DNA from: Wyeomyia smithii
Lineage: Eukaryota; Arthropoda; Insecta; Diptera; Culicidae
Assembly (NCBI RefSeq): GCF_029784165.1
Contig: NC_073695.1
Coordinates: forward strand, 7,610,183 to 7,674,182
Reading direction: 5' to 3'
Length of the DNA: 64,000 nt
The notes under the pieces are model-generated. The model searched no databases. It was not told the origin of the DNA and saw only the letters and a list, made by a program, of their open reading frames with translations. Of the stretch, positions 33,894-46,645 are shown in pieces. Within the stretch, counting starts at the first letter, position 1. Each line of letters opens with the position of its first letter. Position numbers and translations under genes: made by a program.

Positions 33894-34814
33894 AAAAGTG
33901 TCCGAGAAAATCCGAACGTCTTTCTGTCAAACGAGTGAAACTGGCAGCAAATATTGCGAATCTGGCATTTATGGAAACGGTATGTATGTTTCTATTATAT
34001 CCTATTTCTTAAACTACAAAAAGCATATGAAAGAATGGCGGACTAAACAGCTCACAAACCAGAGAAATAGGACTTCTTCACAAAAGAGCCTATAAGTTCG
34101 CTTAGAAAATAGTTTTTTGGGTAAGGCTAACGGTCAAAAGTTATATTTTGGAGCGAAATTCAGGTCTCAATCCTGTGAATTCATTCTCAATTTTATGTCG
34201 TGCTTTCTACTAGTTCTTCAATGCTAGTTTATTAACAGGATTCTGAAAAATCAGGAATCATTCCGGAAGTGGTGGATCCGGGAGAGGGTTGCTCACGAAG
34301 CAGCGCTTTCAACCAATCTCAATCAATATCTGAAAGTTCATCAATTGAAATAACCAATGATTTGGAGGCACCTGTAGCCGTTGCGTCTGTTATAAGATAT
34401 CATAAGGCGCCGCAACCGGAGACAAGTTCTATTGAGCAGGATCTAAACGATACAGCTACGATTATAAAAAAGCTGGAAGATAAAACTAGTAGCTTGACTA
34501 AACAAAACGAGCGTCTTACAGAGCTTAATTTCAAACTGCAACACGCTATAACAAACACCACGGGAGCTACATTCACTGAACTTCCCGGATACCCGAAGAA
34601 AGACTGGCTTTTCAAAATTTCACAATCCAGCAAAGATAGCGATTACATGTTTGTGAAGGAACTGTTTATTGAATTATTTCCAGAAGGAACTGGCGATGCA
34701 ACTGTGACTGGAAAGTCATCTAACAACCCGGGCGGAGTTAAAGGACTATCAGCGAACCTGTAGACACGCCGGACAGAACACAGCTTGATCCATCAAAAGT
34801 GGGATATATGAAAG
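33894..34814 (+). pseudogene. BEN-domain protein, at least two exons, one frameshift
   Basis: Exon 33894-33979 (acceptor ttttttatag, donor gtatgt) is basic: RKSERLSVKRVKLAANIANL. It joins in phase 0 across a 259-bp intron to 34239-34814 (acceptor attaacag). That exon has a Ser-rich stretch, a coiled coil (IIKKLEDKTSSLTKQNERL, near 34465-34520), then KDSDYMFVKELFIELFP and TVTGKSSNN, the BEN-domain signature. A frameshift near 34740 precedes the last BEN part (LDPSKVGYMK), which ends at a gtaatt donor. The (TA)n tract and LTR element follow at once, so any later exon is cut off. BEN domains bind DNA or mediate protein contacts. Role here is not known. Confidence 0.62.
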
Positions 34815-34846
34815 GTAATTTGAAGCTCTTAGTTATTATTATTTGA

Positions 34847-35300
<454 letters not shown>

Positions 35301-35318
35301 TGGCGCAGTCGGAACGGA
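35301..35318 (+). promoter_or_regulatory. Primer-binding site, tRNA-Ser type
   Basis: tggcgcagtcggaacg directly follows the LTR end and matches the TGGCGCAGTCGG primer site used by 17.6/297-type elements, complementary to a tRNA-Ser 3' end. Confidence 0.75.
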
Positions 35319-35505
35319 TTAGTGAAAATAAGAAAATAAAAACAGTGATAGTAATTTCGAGAGGATATCGGAATTAAAATCGACTCACGGAAACTAAACG
35401 GAGGATTACCGTACGGTCAACTGGAATCATTAAGGTAAGGTAGATAAGAAGTGATTAATTTTTTCTGAAAGTGAAACAAGTTTAAGTGAAATTATTTTTA
35501 TAAAC

Positions 35506-36848
35506 ATGGAGCATTTGCAACAAGAGGTAGAATTATTAAGACATGAAATCAACGAAAGAGATGAGTTAATTCACCAACTAAGAATTGAAGCACAAGGCGC
35601 TGCTGAAGCCGCTCGCGTTGCTAGAGCAGCAGCCGTAAGACAACCAGAAAACCCATTAAGGGAGACAGAAACCATTCTGAAGGCGCTTCAGGCGCCACAA
35701 ATTATCAGAGACCTGCCGTGCTTTAGCGGCGATCCCGTTAAATTACATTCATTTATTAGATCAATAGACAATTTAATACCACTTATTGATTCGGCCAGGG
35801 GATCTCCGATCCATATTATTTGGATCCAGGCCATTAGGTCCAAAATTATAAACGACGCCGATAACGTTTTGGAATTATACGGCACCGGGTTAGACTGGGA
35901 AGAAATGAAAAACAACCTGATAACTCATTACAGCGACCGCAGAGATGAAGTGTCGCTCGCAAAGGATCTAGTCGGTATCAAACAAACGGGAACAATTGAA
36001 GAATTTTATTCAAAAGTTTCCCACGTTGTCTCCTTGCTTGTAAATTTACTCAACATAACGGAAGAAAATCCGGAAGTCAAATCAGCAAAAAACCAGTTTT
36101 ATCAACAAATGGGGCTCAAAGTGTTTCTTGCTGGGTTACACCATCCGCTGGGACCCACAATTCGAGCCCAAACCCCGAAAAGCTTAAAAGATGCGCTGAG
36201 ACTTTGTTTAGATGAAAGCAATAACATACAACCAAAAACTACACATCATCCGCCACCAATTCCTAGCAGAGCACCTCAACAGGTGCCATTATATAAACCA
36301 GTACCATTTAAGTTTCAACCAAGACCAATGTTTCCAGTGAATAATTCTTATAGACATCCGCAACAACCGCCACCACACATGTTTAGGCCTTTCCTCCCGC
36401 GGAAACCTCAACCAAAACCTGAAAGAATGGATGTAGATCCATCCGTTAGAGTAAATTACATGAACCCCCTCCTCAAATGCAAAACAATTTTGCACCGCGA
36501 TTTCCACAGAATTATCGCCCACCAACGAACTTTGGCCCCCAGAATTTCGCACAACAAAACTTTGCTCGACCATATAACCCTCCTAAACTCCATTTCGAAG
36601 AACTAACAAATACCGAACAGTGCTATAATAACTTCTACCCTTATGAAGATTATACAGAAAATTATTATCAACCATTATCTTACTATCCAGACTTTGAAAA
36701 TTATTATCAGTCCAACGAGACAACCGAGAATGACACGCAAATTTTGCCCGAAACTGCTAACGAGGTTCATAGTGAAAAACAGGAAGATGATGATAAACCA
36801 GATGACCTAAATTTTCAGATAACCGCAAGCTCACAAACAACAACGTAG
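35506..36848 (+). pseudogene. gag of the errantivirus-type element, one frameshift
   Basis: The first frame (35506-36606) starts with a coiled coil (VELLRHEINERDELIHQLR), then the capsid-like region (LPCFSGDPVKLHSFI, GLKVFLAGLHHPLGPTIR). A proline/glutamine-rich stretch follows. One base appears to be lost in the C run at 36463-36468, after which the gag frame continues at 36477-36848 with an Asn/Tyr/acid-rich tail. No CCHC knuckle is present, as is usual in this group. The gag stop at 36846-36848 overlaps the pol frame. Confidence 0.82.
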
Positions 36849-39800
36849 CCAATTTCATACCGTACATAAAAATAGAAACGACGAGAGGATCCTTAAAATT
36901 TCTGATTGACACAGGTGCTAACAAGAATTATATTAGCCCACGTTTGGTTAACATAGAAAAATGCAGATTCATGAAACCTGCTACTGTCAGAAATATTAAC
37001 GGATCGCACCAAATTAATCAATTTACAGAATTCAATCCATTTCCTCACATCAAAAACTCTCCCAAATTAACTTTCTACATTTTTGACTTTCATTCATACT
37101 TTGATGGACTCATAGGTTACGAGTCACTTCAACACTTGAAAGCCAACATCCTCACGCATTCTAACGAGTTACAGTTACCATCAACCACGATACCAATGTT
37201 TAGAAAATACCCCGACACAACAAACATTAGTTTAAATTCAAACGAATCAAAATTCATCAGTATCCCTACAAACAACAATGAAGGTGATTTTTTAATTGAA
37301 AATGACATGGAAATTTCCGAATCATTAATAATGCATTCAGGGTTATACAGCTCTAAGCAAGGACAAGCGTACGTTGCCATTACCAACATTAGCAGCAAAC
37401 CCATTAAAGTCAAAATTGATGAACCTTTTCAAGTTGAGATACAGAATTTTGAGACATGTTTTCCTGACATGATCCCGAAATGTAAAAATAAACAAGATCT
37501 TTTCAAACAACTACGACTCGCTCACCTTAATGAAGAAGAGCGACAAAAATTAATTGATTTGATTCGAAAATACGAGGAAATATTCCACTTAGAGGAACAA
37601 AAGCTCACCTTCACCAACGCAATAAAACATAAAATAACAACGAAAGACGACATTCCTGTGCATTCTAAATCATATCGGTACCCCTTCTGTCATAAAGAAG
37701 AGGTACAGAAGCAAATTTCAAAAATGCTAGAGCAAGGTATCATCCAGCATTCGAATAGTCCTTGGTCCTCACCAGTCTGGGTCGTACCTAAAAAAATGGA
37801 TGCTTCCGGTCAAAAAAAATGGAGAATCGTAATTGACTATAGGAAGTTAAACGACAAGACAATTGAGGATAAGTATCCAATACCCAACATAAATGACATT
37901 CTTGATAAACTGGGTAGATGCACATATTTCTCTACATTAGATCTTGCAAGTGGGTTTCATCAAATCGAAGTTCACAACGATGACGTTTCGAAAACCGCCT
38001 TCAGCGTAGAACACGGTCATTATGAATTTTTAAGAATGCCATTCGGCCTTCGCAATGCGCCATCAACATTTCAACGTGTGATGGACAACATTTTAAGAGA
38101 ACACATAGGTAAAATATGTCTGGTCTACATGGACGATATTATTGTATTTTCGACAAGCCTTCAGGAACACTTGGAAAACTTAGCAAAAATTTTTAATTGC
38201 CTTAAAAGATTCAATATGAAAGTGCAATTAGACAAAAGCGAGTTTCTTCACAAAGAAGTCGCATTTTTGGGTCACTTAGTCACCTCAGAAGGAGTCAAGC
38301 CGAACCCAGACAAAATTGAAATTATTGAAAATTGGCCTTTACCAAAAAACGAGAAAGAACTAAGAGGCTTTCTTGGAGTTTTAGGTTACTACCGGAAATT
38401 TATTCGCGATTTTGCTCGAATAGCGAAACCGCTTACTAACAGCTTACGAAAAGGAGAGACATTAGACTATTCGAGAGAATTTATTAATGCATTTGAAAAA
38501 TGCAAAAACATTCTAACAAGCAGTACTATTCTACAGTATCCTGATTTTGACAAAACTTTCATCCTCACGACCGATGCATCAAACCATGCTATTGGCGCGG
38601 TTCTGTCGCAAGGTCCAGTAGGCAAAGATAAACCGATAGCATACGCATCTCGTACTCTTTCCCAAACTGAAGAAAAATACTCGACTATAGAGAAAGAGTT
38701 GCTGGCTATCGTATGGGCCTGCAAGTATTTCAGACCCTACCTTTTCGGTCGAAAATTTGTGTTGTATACCGATCACAAACCGCTCACATACGGGCTGAAT
38801 TTGAATCACCCTAACAGTAAGCTCGTTAGATGGAGGCTATCACTCGAAGAATATGATTATGAAATTCGATACAGACCTGGATAGCAAAATACTGTCGCCG
38901 ATGCATTATCACGATTTCCACACGAAATAAACCTACATGAAGAAAGTGACAGCGACACGGACGCTGCCACTGTTCACTCAGCGGATACAGACGATTCTGA
39001 GTTTGTTCAGATGACTCTCCGCCCTTTAAACGTGTTTTCGAATCAGCTAGTGCTAAAAATTGGCGAACAAGATAGCAATGAGTTCGAGGAAGTGTTTCCA
39101 CGTGTTTTCAGGAGAACTATAACAAAAATATGTTTCGGAGTACCCGCAATGTTAAATATCTTTAAAGAATATATGGATCACAAAAGAGTCAACTGTATTT
39201 TCTGCCCCGAGAGATTTTAACCGAGATAATTTTAACCGAGATTATTTTAACCGGTGCAAAACCTTCAAAGTTAAAATAACGCAAACCATGCTACAAGACG
39301 TTCAAACGGATGAGGAACAGAATGACCTAATTCAGAATGTGCACGATTCAGCACATCGAGGTATATGGGAAAACAAAGAAAAAATTTCTAGAACCTATTA
39401 CTTTCCCAGAATGAAATTCAAAATCCGAAGATTTATCAAATTATGCGAAGTGTACAACAAAGCAAAATACGAACGTCACCCATATAAAATAAAATTTGGC
39501 GAAACTCCTATTCCGAAAAAAACACTAGAAATTATTCACATAGACATTTTCATTTCGTTACCTGATATGTTTTTATCAATTGTAGATAAATTTTCTAAGT
39601 TTGGCGCAATCATTCCAATTAAATCAAGCCAGATACAGGACGTTCGGAAGGCTCTTTTGAAATACTTCAGCACACACGGAAAACCTCAACTCATCGTGAG
39701 CGACAACGAACCAGCCATGAGGTCAATTGAAGTCAGGGGACTTCTCAACGATTTAAATGTTCAAATATATTTTACACCTACAAATTGCAGCGAAACGAAT

Positions 39801-40268
39801 GGCACTGTCGAAAGATTCCATTCTACACTCGCTGAGATTTTTAGGTGTATCAGATCAAAATACGAACAGTTATCTAACAAGGAAGTATTTCGTATTGCTT
39901 GTACCCTGTATAATGAAACCATTCATTCAGCTACAAAATTGAAACCACGGGAAATCTTCTTTGCCATCAGAGATGGTGACGACAGACATCTCAACGTGGA
40001 TCAAATGATCGAAAGTCGGAACAAAATGTACGATGAAGTTGTCTTACAATTACAAAAAACGCAACATAAAACAATTGAACAACATAACAATCATCGCGAG
40101 GTCCAACCGATTTTGCAGCCGAACGAAGAAGTTTTCCAGAAAGTCCAGGGAATACGGAATAAGACCAATCCAAAGTACCTTCCGGTTCAAGTCGTCGAGG
40201 ATCATACTAGAACCTTCATTGACGACTCGGGTCGAAAGCTACACAAAAATAATCTTAAAAGAATATGA
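36842..40268 (+). pseudogene. pol: protease, RT, RNase H, integrase; stop and frameshift
   Basis: Pol opens in the -1 frame relative to gag. Protease: FLIDTGANKNYIS near 36900. RT: WRIVIDYRKLND, FSTLDLASGFHQIEV and CLVYMDDIIVF (near 38130). RNase H: TTDASNHAIGAVLSQ, STIEKELLAIVWA and YTDHKPL. A TAG at 38882 interrupts the RT-integrase linker, which otherwise continues VADALSRFP; a frameshift lies between 39220 and 39288. Integrase keeps its D,D,35E triad (IHIDIF, VSDNEPAM, NGTVERF), but one cysteine of the HHCC finger reads tyrosine (LCEVYNKAK). The reading ends at 40268, overlapping env by 4 nt. Confidence 0.87.
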
Positions 40269-41894
40269 GACACTCACACTCACACTTTTCTTTCCACAGA
40301 ATTCTCGTCAAACCCTGGCAAACGGAAAAAATGCAACTACCCATGCTTACACTCCTGCTCATCCTATCAATGAACACCCCATCCCAAAACCAAGTCCTAC
40401 AGATTAATGATATTACCAACAACGCAGGAGCGTTGATACTGCAAGAGGGAGAAGGGAGGATAATAGACGGTTACGACAGGTTGCTGCATGTGATTGACTT
40501 TGTAAAACTAGAAGCATCTGTGTTATTTATCGAAAACATGATTGGTCATTTACAGAATTCACCTAGTGACTTTTCGGACATTATAAAAATGAAATTGAAT
40601 GAAATCAGATTCCTTTTTAATATGCTACAAGTTAAACCAAACAGAAACAAAAGAGCAATTAATATGTTAGGCAGTACAATTAAATTTATCACCGGAAACT
40701 TAGATGCAGACGATCTAGCACTGATTAACAGCAACCTAGACGAGCTTAGAAAATCTGGAAACACTATCATAAAGCAAAATAACAGGCAGATAAAAATTAA
40801 TACTAAATTCGAAAACAGAATAAACATTATGACAGATCAAATTAAAAAACCAACAAAATGCCCTAAATAGTATTCTTAAAGATAATGATTACATCATTAG
40901 CGAAAATCAGAAAATTCAAATTGTCTTTCAACTAAACACATTTATAGAAACTCTAAAATCAATCGAATACGCTATCTTGCTTACTAAACTAAACATTATA
41001 AGTAAACTAATTCTTACACCAAAAGAAATTGATCTAATAGCACAGGAGATTTCAAGCCAAGGTTTAGAAATTCACAGCCTCGACGACACCAACAACTATC
41101 TCACCACCAGCACCCTATATAGCGAATCAACCCTCATCATCAGCGTTAACATACCACGACTTCTTCCAATCACATACCGGAAAGTGAGCATCGAACCTTT
41201 GCCAATACTGAACCATACAGCCAAACTGATGCATAATGAAGTCTTAATGAACTCAAATCAAATTTTAGCGATTGTTTCAAAATGCCAACAAAACCGCAAA
41301 GTTACTTTATGCGAAAGGAGACAGGTAATCGATATTAGCGAAAACCCGTGTGAAGCCGCATTATTGCGAGGACGTTTTGGACATTGTAATCTCGTGGAAA
41401 AACCTCCAACCACAGAAGTAAGAGAAATAGCCCCAGGTACGCTGCTGATACTAACCGTTCACCAAGACGTAAATATCAATAGCACCTGTGGTATCAATAA
41501 CAAAGCTCTGAGAGGCATCCATTTGATAACATTCCATAATTGTTCAATTTACATAAACAACGAGCTCTATGAAAATCTCGAATTCCAATTTTATCAACCC
41601 ATAATCACACCACTGGAACCGACGAAAATAAAACCTATGCAAATTCATAGACACATTAACCTTTCGGAACTACATGCCATACACATAAAAAAACAAAAGC
41701 ATCTAGAGACAATCGACATTAAAAACATAATCGGATTTGTATCAATAAGCACTTTAACAGTTTTTATATTGGCAGTTACAATTTTTGGAATCATCAAATA
41801 CCAGCAGTTCGCGAAAACAGGTAATTGCTCGGGACGAGCAATACTTGCGCAAGGAGCAGTTAACGACGAAACCAAATATTTAGGTTTTAATTAG
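40265..41894 (+). pseudogene. env-like glycoprotein of errantivirus type, one frameshift
   Basis: This third ORF starts at 40265 or at a later ATG near 40331, with a hydrophobic signal-like stretch. A furin-type basic site (RNKR) near residue 130 is followed by a conserved LGS...TGNLD segment typical of errantivirus Env and the related baculovirus F proteins. The frame breaks near 40850-40870 and resumes at 40977-41894. The C-terminal part ends in one transmembrane helix (about 41740-41800) and a short tail. The stop lies inside the 3' LTR remnant. Because it is broken and the LTR is collapsed, no functional envelope is expected. Confidence 0.8.
41858..41894 (+). repeat. 3' LTR remnant
   Basis: 20 bp identical to the 5' LTR start, then a jump to atttagg, which corresponds to about 35174 in the 5' LTR, and then unrelated sequence. 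About 150 bp are deleted internally and the rest of the LTR is absent. Confidence 0.75.
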
Positions 41895-42246
41895 AATATC
41901 ATGCATAGGTTTTCATTCAAATATTCGTTTGCTATTGCATATCTACAAGCTACCTTCAGCAGTTATTGATTATTTATAACATGTTCAGTTATGCGTTTGG
42001 TACTCAATAATTCGATAATATCTAAAGCAGTTACTTTCATAACTTTTCAATGCAAGTTATTGGTTTGTTATTCACGTATCAAGATTTGTTATTCATATAG
42101 TCTTGGAAGAACAAAATTTTGGTATTATTTTTTGTTATTTTACCAACAATGTAAGCCTTATCAAGATCAAAATGAGGTATGGTGTTATCAAGTTTCCAAT
42201 ATCTGAATATGGTTTTACTGTGATATTTTCTCCTGCTCGGGTAGTG

Positions 42247-43494
42247 ATGCGTGTATTTTAACTGAATTTGATCTGCTCAAAGGTATTTGAGTACAATTTA
42301 AACATTTTTTGATCCCCTCGTTGGTTTCAATAAAGTTTTGGGACTCGAAGTACGCAGATTGACTTATTAGGTTACGAGTTGAAGTAGGATAATTCGTATT
42401 GACTGAGTATAAAACTGCCAATTGATACCCAAACAGGGGGTTTTCTCATAAGTCGGCTTCAAAATATTAGATTTCTATGTTGGCTACATTTAAAATGAAA
42501 ACATAACCTCACTGTAATGCGAAAATCAAATGTTACTACTAAATTTCAACATTAAATCTTAAGGTTATCCTTTCTTTGCCAGTCCGATTCTTCTATCATA
42601 GTTCCACAAAGACTAATTTAAAACCAGGTACAGGGTACCCCACATCCCACGGAGAAAGATTAGTTTTACCTCGAAAAAATCAAATATACAAGCATTTACC
42701 AAACAAGAGCGAAAGGGAACAAACCTTGCGGTTGATTTGTATTGTGTGGAACAGCATAAAGAATCATAGAAGCAGTCAAATAAAAAACTGGTTTCTTTGT
42801 GTGATTGGTCCTAATCGCGAGCAGTTTGGCTGTTCAACGAATTCCGGAAACAATGAACCGGTAGATGGGGGTAGGGTGATATCTACTCTCATCTACCGAT
42901 TCGTTGTTTCGGGAATTCGTTGATTAGGGAAACAGTTAGCTTCACTAATCAGCTGAATGATCAGAGGAAATTTATCTACGAGCTTCTCAATCCACAAATT
43001 TCTTAAAAATAAAGCAGGGTTATGCGTGAGAAACGGCCGTAAAGATGATGTACAACCATTTTAGGCTGTTTGTCGTATTACTCGATGGTCCATGGAGTCG
43101 ACTTCCGGCCTCTAAGCAGCTTCGAGATTCCAGAATAATTTTATACGCAATTGTTGCAGGAACGAAGGAAACACGTTGGAAACTGTCTACTAACTGAATA
43201 TTTGAAATTAGACAAATGACGTGGCATGTTTTAATTTTAGATTTTTATTATATTTACTCTTACAAAAAATCTTTCCTTAAGACGTGTAACCCTAGGGGTA
43301 CGCGGGAACTTTCAAGGAGACAAAGCGATGTGTTTTTATAATACTTCAATGGTTGTTCAAGCTTGCTCTCAAAACATGACTGTAGCAATAAAACAAACTG
43401 TAGTCCAATTTAAAACCTGAACTAGACTACCACAACGTGGACAACGTGGACTGCGAGGACATTAGAAGCCAGGGGCTACAATTATTTTGGAAAA
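42247..43494. other. No gene recognised; one hairpin repeat
   Basis: A hairpin lies at 42837-42922: caacgaattccggaaacaat and its mirror, with ggtagatg/catctacc as an inner pair. The 116-codon reading at 42576-42923 runs through it and is not credible. Nothing else is supported. Confidence 0.5.
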
Positions 43495-43537
43495 TATTGC
43501 CAAGGGGTACGCGGACAAAAAAGGTTGAGAACCGCTG
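43495..43537 (-). mobile_element. Solo hAT-type terminus
   Basis: On the minus strand from 43537: cagcggttctcaacc, followed by a T run and gtccgcgtacccc, the typical end of hAT elements of the CAGnGGTTCTCAACC type. The word ggggtacgcgg also occurs at 43296. No matching opposite end or transposase is visible nearby. Confidence 0.55.
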
Positions 43538-44069
43538 CTCTATTTCAACGGCTATGCTCTAAAACACATACTAAAGTTTGACTTGCACAACTTAACCTCG
43601 AAATTCTACTGGATTTGACTAAAAGACTAGACATATTGTCCCAGGGGAATATTCATCTGATCGTAGTATCTCAGGTTACCAGATTTTCTGCTCGATGAAA
43701 CACTTTCTTGTTAACCAATGAGAAAAAATTTCTCAATTTGCTCATTGGTTCAAAAATGCAGTTGCTTCGTGTAATAGTTTACCTTGAAAAAGTATTTTTC
43801 TGAAAAAAAGATCTGGGAACCTTCATTGCACGGGATGAAAATAAAAGCTTTTGAAATTTAGTATTATTTACTATATTTTAGCCATCTCGATTTTCAAAAT
43901 GACATCCGGGATTGACTCCCGACTTCTGGGTTATTTTAGGCTGTTTTCCAGAATCTAAAAATCGCCATCTTGAATTTCTAATTGGCGTCTGAAGTTGATC
44001 TTCTGCTTTTGGACATCATACCATTTCCGAAAACATTCATATTGGATGGTATTTGGCCATTTCCAGCTA

Positions 44070-44500
44070 TTTTTTTTTTCAAAGGTGGCGGGGAAATCTG
44101 CAAACAGACACCTGAGAAGAGAGCTCAGGGTGTGGGGATGAGACTAGGGGAGAGATGCTGGGGTAGTTACACTCCCCCAGACACCTACTGATCCCTGTCC
44201 CGACCCACTAAAACCCCTCCAGTCTCCAGCCCTGGTCTTCCCGGAACGACGGTTAAGTATTACGTCGGGAAGTGGCTTTTGTGCGTGATGCACCCTCTTT
44301 ACTCTTATAACCTCCTAGCTAACTACCTGGAGACTGGTAGTTAGCTACCACTGGCGTGTTGGTAATTGACTGCGAAGGTCCGCTATCTCGTCAGTCCACC
44401 AGTAGACCGGTGGCTTCCCATTCCTAGGTTGGCGAGTCCTAGGCATGGTGGCGTCGCACGCCCGAGATAGCATAGCAACTAGTTGGTCAGGCGTCGGGCG
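44070..44500 (-). repeat. R1-clade LINE 3' end, 5'-truncated
   Basis: The minus strand matches the 3' UTR of the copy at 46646-47545: ccagtggtagctaa, the span around gcatcacgcacaaaagccac, gtttgcagatttccccgcca, then an A tail. Only UTR and a short coding remnant remain. Confidence 0.8.
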
Positions 44501-44774
44501 AAGCCAGATCTTGATGAACCATTCGCTTCAAAATTGATTTTGTCATCTATGCCAATGATGCAAATAAGCATTTTCATCAGGTAACACATTACCAAATCCA
44601 TCCAAAAATTAGCAGGTTTGAAATGCCTAGCGGAACTCAGGAAATTTCCTACATCCGGTGACCTGAGCCAGATCCAGTTTTCCAGTTCAATAGTGTTTGA
44701 ATTATTAAAATCGAATAACATTTGGCAAAGCTGCAGCATTTCAAATTTCATCAAAATTTTGCCTATCCTACTTA

Positions 44775-45055
44775 CACACTTAAAATTTTTTGCCGGGTCT
44801 CGGTAATTTTTTGCCGAGAACGGCACCACTGAGTGCTCGGTTAAGAAAAAAAAGAACAGCTGTCACATTTTTTTGTAAATCTCGGTTTAGCCTAACTGAA
44901 ATTCCGGAATTCGGGTATTTTGTGCCGAAATTTCAGTTTGGTGAACCGAGATTTACGAAAAAATGTGACAGCTGTCATTAATTTTCAAACCGAGCACTCA
45001 GTGGTGCCGTTCTCGGCAATAAATTACCGAGACCCGGCAATAAATTTTAAGTGTG
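44775..45055. mobile_element. 281-bp palindromic MITE with TA duplication
   Basis: The whole element is one hairpin: cacacttaaaattttttgcc at the left mirrors ggcaataaattttaagtgtg at the right, and inner arms such as gaacagctgtcacatttttt also pair. TA flanks both ends (44773-44774, 45056-45057). The centre is near 44910. Confidence 0.88.
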
Positions 45056-46216
45056 TATTTTGACAATCCCCTGGGCCTGAAATGGAACTTAGCGGAACAA
45101 AATTAATAGCGCTCTCAGGGTTTGACCAATCGGTTTCCGATCTTCTACAAAGTTTCTTGGTATAGTTAGGGCTTCATTTTGGATGTTTGAATTAGTCCGG
45201 AATATAGCCGCAAAGGTGGCGTTGCGATGCTAACTTCTTTCTCTTACACGCTAGAGCTTTGCGGCATTCGACTAAGTTTCAGATCTCTAAATTCCATGAA
45301 ACTTAACAGAATATACAAAATTTCTAACTCTTCAAGTTTCAGAGATCTACGAGTTTTTATAAATTTTGTCTGAAATTCACGTTTTATTGTGATAATTTTA
45401 TGTGTTCACTCGAATTAATTTCTTACAATTTTTTTCTCGATTGAAATTGAATAATTCCGTCGTTTTCTTTCGAGTACAGAAGTTTTTGAAGTACTTAAGT
45501 GAAAATATTACACAAAATTTGATAATTTTGTGAAGTAGATTTCTCAGCGGGTAGCAAGTATTAGCAAACCAGGGGCGACTCGTGGCTGTTGAACCTACCT
45601 GTTCAACTAGAAGTTCAGAAAATCAGAGTTTGGGGAAGTAACTACAATTTTATCCGCGAATAAAAGCAATTAATTCCCTTTGTTACTATTTAAAAATAAA
45701 ACTACAAAATAAGAAAATAAGGGCATGAATTTGGATTTTAGATTCATTTTTTGTCTGACGTCCCCATGTGCATTGCACAGGTTGCACGTATGAACGAGTC
45801 GCCCCTGTAGCAAACCATGATTTTTTCTAAAAATTGTCCTTCAAAAATCTTCATTTTCTGAAATTTTGAAAGATGTGTTTTTTTGTGTGTTTTTGTGATA
45901 TTTCAGTTTGAATATAACCATAGGTTTCACGTAAAAATACAATTGCTATGTATTTATTGCATGAAATACACGGTCCAGTACTTTGATACTCTATCCAACC
46001 TATGTGCAGTTTTCAGCAAAGTTTCTCGGTGTAATAAGAACTTCAACTGGACGCTCAGTTTAGTTCGCGATTTGGCCGCAGAGATGGCGAATCGAGACCA
46101 ACTTTTTATTCTATATATTTGCAGTTTTCTTCTTTATTCATGAGTGAAACCAGCACACACATACTAACACATATAAATTTATGCGGTTCATAAATTCGCA
46201 GCTTGAATGTCATAAA
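45056..46216. other. No gene recognised; diverged internal duplication
   Basis: 45110-45235 and 46000-46105 share order and words (agtttctcggtgtaataa-like, gccgcagagatggcg-like) and look like diverged copies of one repeat. No coding region is supported. Confidence 0.4.
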
Positions 46217-46645
46217 TCTATTTTTTTTGACGTAGAAAACGTCGTACGACAACATATACGGGGGTCCAACTTCAATACAGGGATCCAATTCCGAAAACCG
46301 AAAACATCGAGAGCGTCACGAAAATTGTCCAGTTTCAAACGTTTCAAACTCAGTCAGTTTCCAACCGATTTCCGTCATTTTTGCAGCAATCGATTGGAAA
46401 ATCATCTAAGCACCCATCAAAATGCAGAAAATTGTATTCTGATTGTTCGAACTATTGTACTATTGAAAATCGTTGACCTTGTCGAAACGTAAATGTCGAC
46501 TTTTGATTGGTCGCTTGCTGCCTTTCCCTAAAAAGGACGACAGAATGGAGTACCTAGTTAGCCGGGAATGCACTCGTTGGGCTATATAAGAGACTGCTTC
46601 TCCTCAAGCAAGCTCAGTTTACTAGCAGCAGGCAGCAGCGGCGGT
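46217..46645 (+). repeat. Promoter-bearing dispersed repeat, copy B (truncated)
   Basis: It is nearly identical to 21617-22045, with about ten single-base changes, and includes the TATA (46583) and initiator (46613). It stops at ggcagcagcggcg, where R1-type sequence begins, so the promoter points into an R1 ORF2 remnant. Confidence 0.85.

Noticed and set aside
43284..43537. Complete short hAT element between the two ggggtacgcgg words
   Set aside because: Only the right terminus has the CAGCGGTTCTCAACC end; the left word is not preceded by a matching end or an 8-bp duplication.
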